Counted from the stretch's first letter, positions 1 to 6,781 are shown. The stretch: 6,884 nucleotides of DNA from Hydrogenimonas sp. (GCF_029933015.1 NZ_JAOZOZ010000083.1:1-6884); one strand, 5' to 3'. The notes: generated by a model from the sequence alone, not told the origin. Program-made: numbers and translations.

Positions 1-36
1 CTCAACACTCAACACTCAACACTCAACACTCAACAC
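1..36. repeat. Heptamer tandem repeat, five copies
   Basis: Five perfect head-to-tail copies of the 7-mer CTCAACA plus one extra C; read in another phase the unit is ACTCAAC. The array touches the left window edge and may be longer. It lies just upstream of the hrcA promoter. Its unit is identical to the right half of the HAIR-like palindrome at the dnaK promoter (1579-1585). Whether that is functional or chance cannot be decided here. Confidence 0.95.
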
Positions 37-88
37 GCCCATCTAATGTCATTTTTTTCATATCAAATAAATACTTCATGTAAATAAA

Positions 89-109
89 CTTGACACAGAC
101 ACACTCAAT
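89..109. promoter_or_regulatory. HAIR-like operator over hrcA -35 box
   Basis: CTTGACA (89-95), 7 nt, ACTCAAT (103-109). Compared with the known HspR operator HAIR (CTTGAGT-N7-ACTCAAG), the left half matches 5 of 7 and the right half 6 of 7, with exactly the expected 7-nt spacer. The left half contains the -35 hexamer, so a bound repressor would exclude RNA polymerase. HspR regulation of hrcA-grpE-dnaK is established in Helicobacter and Campylobacter; binding here is inferred. Confidence 0.6.
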
Positions 110-119
110 TAAGTATAAT
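90..119 (+). promoter_or_regulatory. hrcA-grpE promoter (sigma70-type)
   Basis: TTGACA at 90-95 and TATAAT at 114-119 are both exact consensus, separated by 18 bp. The region before it (about 45-89) is AT-rich. Transcription would begin near 126, giving a leader of about 34 nt before the hrcA ATG. An exact -35 box is unusual for Campylobacterota, where the -35 is normally weak, so this may be a strong promoter that needs repression. Confidence 0.8.
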
Positions 120-123
120 CTTG

Positions 124-149
124 TTGGCATTTTTGAAAATAGGTGCTAA
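124..149. promoter_or_regulatory. Degenerate CIRCE-like inverted repeat (weak)
   Basis: TTGGCATTT (124-132), 8 nt, AGGTGCTAA (141-149). The HrcA operator CIRCE is TTAGCACTC-N9-GAGTGCTAA. The halves match 6 of 9 and 7 of 9, and the spacer is one base short. It sits at the predicted transcription start, where CIRCE elements often lie, and would give HrcA autoregulation. The match is too poor to be sure. Confidence 0.25.
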
Positions 150-159
150 AATAACAGGT

Positions 160-945
160 ATGAAAAACAAATACGAAAAGATTCTCGAAGCGGTTGTCAA
201 AACCTTTCTTCAGACGCACGAACCGATAGGATCGGCGACGCTGAAAGAGAAGCTTCCGTTCGAGATCGCGCCGGCGACGATCCGCTACTACTTCAATAAA
301 ATGGTAGAACGCGGAGAGTTGGAGCAGCTGCACAAGAGCAGCGGCAGGATTCCGACGGAACGTACGATGAAGTTCTACTGGCGCAAGCATCTGAAAGATC
401 TGGAAGTGATCTGCGATGCGATGGACGAGCTGGCGCGTATCAGTGAAAAAGAGGAGCTTTTCGTACTGCTCAAACCGGTCAAAACGAACCGTCTGAAAGG
501 GATCGAGCGGATCGGTGAGAGATATCTGATCCTGGTGTTCGAATCGGACGAATACGTGATCCGTTATCAGAGCCAGCTCGAGTCGTTTCTGAACGATCTG
601 ATCGGTTACGAACTCGAAGAGGTCAAGCAGATCGCGAAAGATGTGGGCATGATGTCCCTCTACCACAAGATGCGGGCCAAAAACGACGAGGAGATCACGG
701 CGATCAACCCCGAAGCGATCATCCGCATCGCGGGAGAGAGAAAAAGCTGGGGGAAACGCCACATACGTCTCTTTCTGGATGGCGACGCGATCGAGGAGTT
801 CCAAAGAGGTCTTCATTTCGAACCTGTCATCCCCAAAGGGTTCATGGCCCTGCGGACGGAGGCCCTCATCGACGACCGTCCCACGAAAATGCTCTGTATG
901 GGTGCGATCGACCAGGATTTCACGAAGATTTTCAAGGAGGTGTAG
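160..945 (+). CDS. hrcA: Heat-inducible transcription repressor HrcA
   Basis: Repressor of class I heat-shock genes; in the family it binds CIRCE operators as a dimer and its activity depends on GroEL. The 261-residue product has the HrcA winged-helix region at about 1-75, with the recognition-helix stretch PATIRYYFNKM (38-48) and the diagnostic wing SSGRIPTE (60-67). The rest is the divergent GAF-like and dimerisation part, shorter than in Firmicutes, which is usual for Campylobacterota. I chose the ATG at 160, preceded by a modest AGG at 156-158; an upstream in-frame TTG at 121 lies before the likely transcription start. The TAG stop abuts the grpE ATG, and a strong AAGGAGG (934-940) inside the end of hrcA serves grpE, so the two genes are co-transcribed and probably translationally coupled. 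Confidence 0.93.
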   Translation: MKNKYEKILEAVVKTFLQTHEPIGSATLKEKLPFEIAPATIRYYFNKMVERGELEQLHKSSGRIPTERTMKFYWRKHLKDLEVICDAMDELARISEKEELFVLLKPVKTNRLKGIERIGERYLILVFESDEYVIRYQSQLESFLNDLIGYELEEVKQIAKDVGMMSLYHKMRAKNDEEITAINPEAIIRIAGERKSWGKRHIRLFLDGDAIEEFQRGLHFEPVIPKGFMALRTEALIDDRPTKMLCMGAIDQDFTKIFKEV

Positions 946-1524
946 ATGGCTGCCGAAAAAGAAAAAAAGAGAAAAGAAGAAGAGATGAAAAGAGAAGAGG
1001 AAAAGAAGGAAACCTCCGTATCCGAAAACGAAGAGAGAGTTTCCGAGAGTGCGGAGAGTGAGATGAGCGAACTGAAAAGATGCAAAGAGGAGCTCGAAGC
1101 GTGCGAAGACAAATATCTTCGGATGCACGCCGAGTTCGAAAACATCAAGAAACGGATGGAACGTGAAAAAGAAAAAAGCGTCGCCTACGCCCAGGAGGAG
1201 TTCGCGCGCGATCTGCTTCCCGTGATGGATTCGCTCGAGCTCGCTCTCGCTTCGATCCCGACGGCGGAAGAGGGTGCCGACGAACATCTGCTGAAGCTGC
1301 GCGAAGGGGTGCAGCTCACCCTCGACCAGTTCGTCAAGACCTTCGAAAAGCACCACATCAAAGTGGTGGATATCGACGAAGGGTTCGACCCCAATTTCCA
1401 CGACGCGGTGATGCAGGTGGAGAGTGAGGAGCACGAAAGCGGCCAGATCGTCCAGGTACTGCAGAAAGGGTATACCTACAAAGAGCGCCTTCTGCGGCCC
1501 GCGATGGTCAGTGTCGCGAAGTAG
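946..1524 (+). CDS. grpE: Nucleotide exchange factor GrpE (Hsp70 cochaperone)
   Basis: GrpE releases ADP from DnaK and so resets the Hsp70 cycle in the cytoplasm; the long paired helices of its dimer can act as a thermosensor. The protein has 192 residues. Residues 1-40 are an extremely Lys/Glu-rich, low-complexity tail. About 41-85 is a predicted coiled coil, about 86-140 the helical-bundle region, and 146-192 the beta-wing with the family signature: GFDPNFHDAV (146-155), QKGY (173-176) and LRPAMV (183-188). The start is fixed by AAGGAGG at 934-940, five bases upstream. The gene follows hrcA with no gap and is separated from dnaK by 172 bp containing its own promoter. Confidence 0.96.
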   Translation: MAAEKEKKRKEEEMKREEEKKETSVSENEERVSESAESEMSELKRCKEELEACEDKYLRMHAEFENIKKRMEREKEKSVAYAQEEFARDLLPVMDSLELALASIPTAEEGADEHLLKLREGVQLTLDQFVKTFEKHHIKVVDIDEGFDPNFHDAVMQVESEEHESGQIVQVLQKGYTYKERLLRPAMVSVAK

Positions 1525-1528
1525 TGCG

Positions 1529-1554
1529 GGTTTTGCGACTTAGGTAGCAAAACC
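1529..1554 (+). other. Inverted repeat after grpE
   Basis: GGTTTTGC (1529-1536) and GCAAAACC (1547-1554) form a perfect 8-bp stem with a 10-nt loop, five bases after the grpE stop. No T-tract follows (the sequence continues GAAAGAGAAAG), so it is not a standard intrinsic terminator. It may be a leaky attenuator, an RNA-processing site or a 3' stabiliser between grpE and dnaK. Confidence 0.5.
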
Positions 1555-1564
1555 GAAAGAGAAA

Positions 1565-1585
1565 GTTGAGTATAATACACTCAAC
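1565..1585. promoter_or_regulatory. HAIR-like HspR operator over dnaK -10 box
   Basis: GTTGAGT (1565-1571), 7 nt, ACTCAAC (1579-1585): a perfect 7-7-7 inverted repeat. It differs from the HAIR consensus CTTGAGT-N7-ACTCAAG only by a compensating swap of the outermost base pair. The TATAAT hexamer begins at the last base of the left half and fills most of the spacer, so a bound protein would block the promoter. HspR is the known HAIR-binding repressor; no hspR gene lies in the window. Confidence 0.72.
1571..1576 (+). promoter_or_regulatory. dnaK promoter (-10 box)
   Basis: An exact TATAAT at 1571-1576 lies in the grpE-dnaK gap, predicting a start near 1583 and a leader of about 114 nt. No good -35 is present at 16-18 bp upstream (the area reads GCAAAAC), which is normal for sigma70 promoters of Campylobacterota. 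It would allow dnaK to be made in excess of hrcA and grpE. Confidence 0.65.
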
Positions 1586-1611
1586 CATGAAGCGGATGCC
1601 ATGATGTTCCG

Positions 1612-1661
1612 GCCAAGCCGAAGCGGACTTGGCGTCAGCGAAGATGGACGGGCTTTGCCCG
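1612..1661 (+). promoter_or_regulatory. Structured dnaK 5' leader, two hairpins
   Basis: Hairpin 1: GCCAAG and CCG (1612-1620) pair with CGG and CTTGGC (1624-1633), with a 3-nt loop and one bulged A at 1627, about 9 bp. Hairpin 2: CGGGC (1649-1653) and GCCCG (1657-1661) around a TTT loop. The strong dnaK ribosome site (AAGGAG, 1685-1690) lies outside both, so stabilisation or attenuation is more likely than direct occlusion. An open frame for a 25-residue peptide (ATG 1601, TAA 1676-1678) overlaps the hairpins, but no good ribosome site precedes it. Confidence 0.45.
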
Positions 1662-1696
1662 GCCGTCGTATCAATTAAAAACAGAAGGAGATAGAA

Positions 1697-3563
<1,867 letters not shown>

Positions 3564-3589
<26 letters not shown>

Positions 3590-4103
3590 ATCTTCCGGCG
3601 GGGCGGCTTCGCCGGCCCGCCACCCCTTCGACCCCATCGTCGACGAACACTCCAAAATCCTCATTCTGGGATCTTTCCCAAGCCTCAAATCGTTCGAAAA
3701 CCACTTCTACTACGCCCATCCGAGAAACCTGTTCTGGCCGATTCTGGGCGAGATTTTCCAAAAGCCCGTCACGACGAAAGAGGAGAGAATCGCGCTTTTG
3801 AAAAGTGTCGGCATCGCCCTGTGGGACGTGGTGGAAGCGTGCGAGCGCACGAACTCCGCCGACTCAAACCTCAAATCGTGCGAACCCAACGACATTCCGG
3901 CACTGCTCGAGAAATATCCGAATATTCGTGCCATTCTCTTTACCGGGAAAAAGGCCCAGAGCCTTTTTGAAAGATATTTCCCACAGATCGATCTGCCCCG
4001 CTACCTGCTTCCTTCCCCCTCTCCGGCCTATGCTGCGATGCCCTACGAAGAAAAAGTGGTAAAATGGCGTGAGATTTTCAAACGGCTGGAGTTGATCGAT
4101 TAA
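3564..4103 (+). CDS. DNA-deoxyinosine (hypoxanthine) glycosylase, UDG superfamily
   Basis: Likely monofunctional DNA glycosylase that removes hypoxanthine (deaminated adenine) and starts base-excision repair; closest by motif to UDG family 6 (HDG, DNA-deoxyinosine glycosylase). The product has 179 residues. LILGSFPS (33-40) is motif 1, YYAHPRNLFWPI (49-60) carries Asn55, which I take to be the family's key Asn, GIALWDVVEACER (83-95) leads to the DSNL segment at 100-103, and LPSPSPA (149-155) is motif 2. Residues 1-19, Ser/Pro/Gly-rich, are read from the end of dnaK in another frame and lie outside the core. I chose ATG 3564 over GTG 3540. No good Shine-Dalgarno is visible, so translation probably depends on ribosomes finishing dnaK. 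Family: confident; exact base specificity: inferred. Confidence 0.85.
3597..3621 (+). other. GC-rich hairpin just after dnaK stop
   Basis: GGCGGG (3597-3602) pairs with CCCGCC (3616-3621); after a G-G mismatch (3603/3615), CGGC (3604-3607) pairs with GCCG (3611-3614) around a TTC loop. That is 10 pairs starting 7 bases past the dnaK stop and lying inside the glycosylase reading frame. There is no T-tract, so it is not an intrinsic terminator. It may protect the 3' end of dnaK mRNA or reduce read-through into the glycosylase. Confidence 0.55.
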
Positions 4104-4371
4104 AAAAATTGTTCTCAAAGCGCTTCTGCTGCTCTATCTGGGGGCATCCTGGATCGGAGCGACCCATCTGCACGGTCCCCAGGAACACCACCATGCCGAC
4201 TGCAAAGTCTGCCACATCCTCAAGACGCTCCAGAGTGCCGATCTGCCGCCTCAGGCGGCCCCTTTTGATTTCGATGCGGCCGCCTTCGAAAAGATCCGGT
4301 TTCTCACGCACCTCTGCGATCTTGATTTCATCAAAGGATTCTTCTCCCACGCCCCTCCCTCTTTGCGATAG
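4099..4371 (+). CDS. Small exported Cys/His-rich protein with CxxCH motif, apparent ATT start
   Basis: I do not recognise the family. The frame encodes 90 residues. Residues 1-22 look like a signal peptide (start-KKIVLKA, then a Leu-rich core ending near GASWIGA). The mature part begins with a His-rich segment, HLHGPQEHHH (23-32), then DCKVCH (34-39), which contains a CxxCH motif (C35, C38, H39), and ends hydrophobic with one more Cys. This could bind a metal or, less likely, covalent haem; the His/Cys pattern recalls DUF2946-like proteins. No ATG or GTG occurs in the frame, and the only TTG is codon 89. ATT at 4099-4101 overlaps the glycosylase TAA (4101-4103) and has GGAG (4088-4091) at seven bases, an ideal distance. 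It is followed after 36 bp by the barrel-protein gene. Confidence 0.65.
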   Translation: MKKIVLKALLLLYLGASWIGATHLHGPQEHHHADCKVCHILKTLQSADLPPQAAPFDFDAAAFEKIRFLTHLCDLDFIKGFFSHAPPSLR

Positions 4372-4400
4372 ATATCTGTTTTAAAAATCTATCCGCAAAG
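4361..4400 (+). promoter_or_regulatory. Hairpin masking the Shine-Dalgarno of the barrel-protein gene
   Basis: CTTTGCGATAGAT (4361-4373) pairs with ATCTATCCGCAAAG (4387-4400): 13 bp with one bulged C (4394) and a 13-nt loop. The left arm contains the TAG stop (4369-4371) of the small gene. The right arm ends in AAAG, part of the AAAGGA Shine-Dalgarno (4397-4402) of the gene at 4408. No T-tract follows. A ribosome ending the upstream gene would open the stem, which is the classic layout for translational coupling. Confidence 0.7.
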
Positions 4401-4407
4401 GAATACC

Positions 4408-5235
4408 ATGAAAAAAGTGTTACTGGTCATGGCGACCGTGCCGCTACTGGCTTTCGGTGGCGGCAACCTGGTCTCCGTGGGGTACGAGAGGGTCGATTTC
4501 GACCACTCCGTCAAAAAGGATCGCGGTTGGCGCGCCTCCGTTTTCGGGCGTGTGGGTCTTAAAAAAGACCGATTCGAAGCGCTTCTCGAAAAGTCGCGCA
4601 TCGATACCTTTCAGCCTCCCGCACCAAAAGATCTGCAGGTGGCCAAAATCGGCCTCAAATATCTCCATACGTTCGAGAAAGCGGAAATGGCCGTCAGCTT
4701 CGCCACGATCGACGACAATCTGATGAAGCAGACCGACGGAGGAAAGATCTACGGCGTAGCCCTGCGTCGGGGAGGCTTGCGGATCGCCCAGTATCTGAGC
4801 GACTACAAACATTTCGATGTCTGGCAGACCGAAGCCGGCTATTCGGTGAAAAGGGAGTGGAACGATTTGAAAGTGGGCGCCTCAGCCATCGTGAAATACA
4901 TCCGTCTGAGCGACCGAAAGAGCAACGCATTCAGCAAAAACGCCAAAGCCGACTATGTTACCCCCGGACTTTTTCTATCGCTTCATACCAGCGGCTGGCA
5001 TTTTCGCACCGGCGCACTGTTTGGCCGGAGGATCTTCGCCGTCATGCAGGAGGGGATGAAGGTCCAGCACCATGCCATGGAGTTTTACCAGACATGGATG
5101 GCCGCCGTAGCCAAGGATCTGGGGCCGCACAGGCTCTCATTTCGGTATGTCTACCAGAAAGCCGACGAAATCCCGATCCACAACGACGGGGTCAGGGTGC
5201 AGAGCGTGGCGCTTGTGTGGGGGTATCGTTTTTAA
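4408..5235 (+). CDS. Probable outer-membrane beta-barrel protein
   Basis: No named family is recognised. The 275-residue protein starts with a signal peptide (MKKVLLVMATVPLLAFG, 1-17). The mature sequence shows alternating polar and hydrophobic stretches with many aromatics and Gly, e.g. LVSVGYERVDF, GWRASVFGRVGL and LSFRYVYQKADE, as in amphipathic beta strands. It ends VALVWGYRF, with the C-terminal Phe and alternating pattern expected for a beta signal read by the BAM machinery. This supports a barrel in the outer membrane; cargo or role is unknown. AAAGGA (4397-4402) sits five bases before the ATG but is partly inside the hairpin at 4361-4400. The gene follows the CxxCH protein closely and probably shares its transcript, suggesting the two exported products act together. 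Confidence 0.7.
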   Translation: MKKVLLVMATVPLLAFGGGNLVSVGYERVDFDHSVKKDRGWRASVFGRVGLKKDRFEALLEKSRIDTFQPPAPKDLQVAKIGLKYLHTFEKAEMAVSFATIDDNLMKQTDGGKIYGVALRRGGLRIAQYLSDYKHFDVWQTEAGYSVKREWNDLKVGASAIVKYIRLSDRKSNAFSKNAKADYVTPGLFLSLHTSGWHFRTGALFGRRIFAVMQEGMKVQHHAMEFYQTWMAAVAKDLGPHRLSFRYVYQKADEIPIHNDGVRVQSVALVWGYRF

Positions 5236-5290
5236 AGACGAAGGGTCTGCCCATGTGCGATCGAAAGGGCCTCAGGGTCCGGTTTTGCAC

Positions 5291-5333
5291 CGTGGGCGAT
5301 CCCACGTCTCTTTCCCCCGGCAGGCGGGTTTTT
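5291..5333 (+). terminator. Terminator region after barrel-protein gene
   Basis: Two hairpins follow the stop at 5235. CGTGGG (5291-5296) and CCCACG (5301-5306) form a perfect 6-bp stem with a CGAT loop, followed by a partly T-rich stretch. CCCG (5316-5319) and CGGG (5325-5328) form a short GC stem followed directly by TTTTT (5329-5333), a compact intrinsic terminator. Together they likely end the rightward transcript before the convergent gene. Neither has a T-tract in the minus direction. Confidence 0.5.
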
Positions 5334-5365
5334 ATGTCCCTTTTGAGACGGGTTCTGGAGTCCGC

Positions 5366-6607
5366 TTACCGATTTCCAAAGTAGTAGGCAAACTTCTCGG
5401 GTGTCATGACGCTTTTTAGCTTTTCGAGCGGGATGAGAAACGACGGTTCTCCGTCTGCATACCCCGATATCTCATACAGACCGAATCTTATCACGATCCC
5501 CTCGTCCGTCAACTCCATTCTGTCTGCCGATGCCGACATATCGTAAAGCTCATCGTCGCTGAGCCTGTCGACATGTTCCAGGCCTATCAGGTCTCTTACA
5601 TTCCGAACGATGAAAGAGTAGAGTACTCTTTTGCGTTCTCCAAAGAGATCGCTCCATTGAATGATTTTGCCGCTGTTTCTGTCGAGGTTGAGATAATCGG
5701 TCGCGAAATCTCCATGCAATCCCCCTGTATAGTCGGAAGTCTCCGTTTTTATAACGACGACATTTTTGTTGATATACGAAATGGTCTGGTCGTTTTTTTC
5801 GAACATTCTATGGGTATCTCTCGAGCAGGGCTTGGGATCTTTCGGAACGGTGAACTCAAACTCCTCGAACTCGGGTTCGTTTTTGCAAAGCTTTTGGATT
5901 TCACTCTTTTTGTAAAAATCGTAGATAAAACACTTCTCCTCTTCTTCGAATGAAATATGGGTTCTTTCCAGACTTGTTTCCGTGTCGTTCACATTTAGCG
6001 TGCGGTGGTTTTTATACTTTTGCAGTAAAGCGTTATAGTACGCCCATTTCTCTTTGGCCACTTTTTTGGTGCAATTTTCATCGAGTACGCCAAACCTGTT
6101 TCTACACACTTCGTAGGATTTTTCCCAATCCAAAAGCTCTTTTTCGAGTTTTTCGTAAGAGGCTTTGTCCAGATAGGGTTTGAAGTTTTCCGCGATATAG
6201 GGGCGATGGGTATAAAGAAAAAGAAGATGTTTGAAATTTCTATAGACCATGGCGCCGTCGTCGAACTCTTTCAGCTTTTCTATTCGGGCGGTATAGTAGC
6301 TCAGCAGACACTCCTTTCGCTCATCGCCCCGGTACTTGCCACAGTTTCTGTTTCGTGCTTTGAGCCACTTTTTTTGCGTCTGCTTGAAAAAGTTGTAGTT
6401 CGAGCTTCCTTCATATTTCGAAAGTCTGTTTTGTATCGAGAGCGCAAGCACTTTTTTATAGACCTTCGCCAACGCTTCGTCCAGTGCGGAGAGGTTTGCA
6501 TCGCTGCAAATATCTTTTTCTATGGCTGTGGTCGCTTTTTTGCAGTCGAAACTGGCCGCATGAACGAAAAAAACGAAAAAATTTAAAATCAAAACGATCT
6601 TTTTCAT
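5366..6607 (-). CDS. Secreted LprI-like plus RsiV-like (DUF3298) two-domain protein
   Basis: Exported protein of 413 residues. Residues 1-18 are a signal peptide (MKKIVLILNFFVFFVHAA). Residues 22-115 match the LprI N-terminal domain (DUF1311, PF07007): four Cys (22, 34, 89, 100), IEKDIC, LSALDEALAKVY, KKWLKARNRNC and a YYTARIEKL end. About 116-225 is Lys/Glu/Tyr-rich and unassigned. About 265-413 resembles DUF3298 (RsiV-like), with YTGGLHG (293-299), a tGK-x-DLF segment and a YEISGYADGEPSFLIPL end. LprI inhibits lysozyme in Mycobacterium and RsiV senses it in Bacillus, so a periplasmic role against lysozyme or in envelope stress is a reasonable guess, no more. The start at 6607 is set by AAGGAG (6612-6617), four bases upstream. 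It is visibly more AT-rich than the heat-shock genes (one counted line is 40% G+C), perhaps acquired. Confidence 0.75.
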   Translation of the reverse strand: MKKIVLILNFFVFFVHAASFDCKKATTAIEKDICSDANLSALDEALAKVYKKVLALSIQNRLSKYEGSSNYNFFKQTQKKWLKARNRNCGKYRGDERKECLLSYYTARIEKLKEFDDGAMVYRNFKHLLFLYTHRPYIAENFKPYLDKASYEKLEKELLDWEKSYEVCRNRFGVLDENCTKKVAKEKWAYYNALLQKYKNHRTLNVNDTETSLERTHISFEEEEKCFIYDFYKKSEIQKLCKNEPEFEEFEFTVPKDPKPCSRDTHRMFEKNDQTISYINKNVVVIKTETSDYTGGLHGDFATDYLNLDRNSGKIIQWSDLFGERKRVLYSFIVRNVRDLIGLEHVDRLSDDELYDMSASADRMELTDEGIVIRFGLYEISGYADGEPSFLIPLEKLKSVMTPEKFAYYFGNR

Positions 6608-6621
6608 ATCTCTCCTTCTTA

Positions 6622-6781
6622 GAACCCATCTCAAAAATCCCCATAGCCGGGAATGGAAGCGATTTTGCTATTTTGGCCGACCATCGCGATCGCGTTGATG
6701 AATGATAACATGGATTCTTTCAAATCCCGATACGAGTTTGGCGCTTGCAAAACCGCGTATCGGGATTTTTGAGATGGGTTC
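6622..6781. repeat. 160-bp palindromic element with 20-bp terminal inverted repeats (MITE-like)
   Basis: The 20 bases at 6622-6641 are the exact reverse complement of 6762-6781 (the left arm starts GAACCCATCTC and the right arm ends GAGATGGGTTC). They enclose 120 bp. Inside, AAATCCCGATACG (6722-6734) and CGTATCGGGATTT (6756-6768) form a second perfect 13-bp repeat that shares bases with the right outer arm, so two folds compete. No convincing gene lies within. I see no clear target duplication at the ends. It resembles a MITE or solo insertion-sequence ends, but could be a regulatory structure. The left arm begins 4 bp upstream of the ribosome site of the minus-strand gene, so that gene's promoter must lie in or beyond the element. 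Confidence 0.6.
6722..6768 (+). repeat. Inner 13-bp stem-loop of the palindromic element
   Basis: AAATCCCGATACG (6722-6734) and CGTATCGGGATTT (6756-6768) pair perfectly around a 21-nt loop. On the plus strand the stem runs into TTTTT (6766-6770), giving it an intrinsic-terminator shape, although no plus-strand gene ends just before it. If it works as a terminator, it would insulate the minus-strand gene from antisense transcription. Confidence 0.6.

Noticed and set aside
1..36. Tandem heptamers as part of a CRISPR array
   Set aside because: The units are directly abutting with no spacers.
121..162. TTG at 121 as an earlier hrcA start
   Set aside because: It lies directly after the -10 box, before the predicted transcription start, and adds residues not seen in HrcA; ATG 160 begins the conserved domain.
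109..1434. A 441-codon minus-strand open frame antisense to hrcA and grpE
   Set aside because: The translation is rich in Phe/Leu/His opposite Lys/Glu codons, without domain signatures; hrcA and grpE in the other strand are certain.
1529..1554. Intrinsic terminator after grpE
   Set aside because: The 8-bp stem is real but lacks a T-tract, so I list it only as an inverted repeat.
4201..4215. CxxCH read as proof of a c-type cytochrome
   Set aside because: The protein is small, His-rich and otherwise unlike cytochromes; the motif may bind a metal instead. Kept only as a possibility.
4109..4384. A 91-codon plus-strand open frame from TTG 4109
   Set aside because: It is the out-of-frame shadow of the 90-residue exported protein, has no signal peptide or motif, and its product is Arg/Ser/Pro-rich in the manner of frame-shifted GC-rich DNA.
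6605..6634. Start of the LprI/RsiV-like gene at ATG 6634
   Set aside because: That codon lies inside the palindromic arm and has no ribosome site; the ATG at 6607 has AAGGAG and begins a clean signal peptide.
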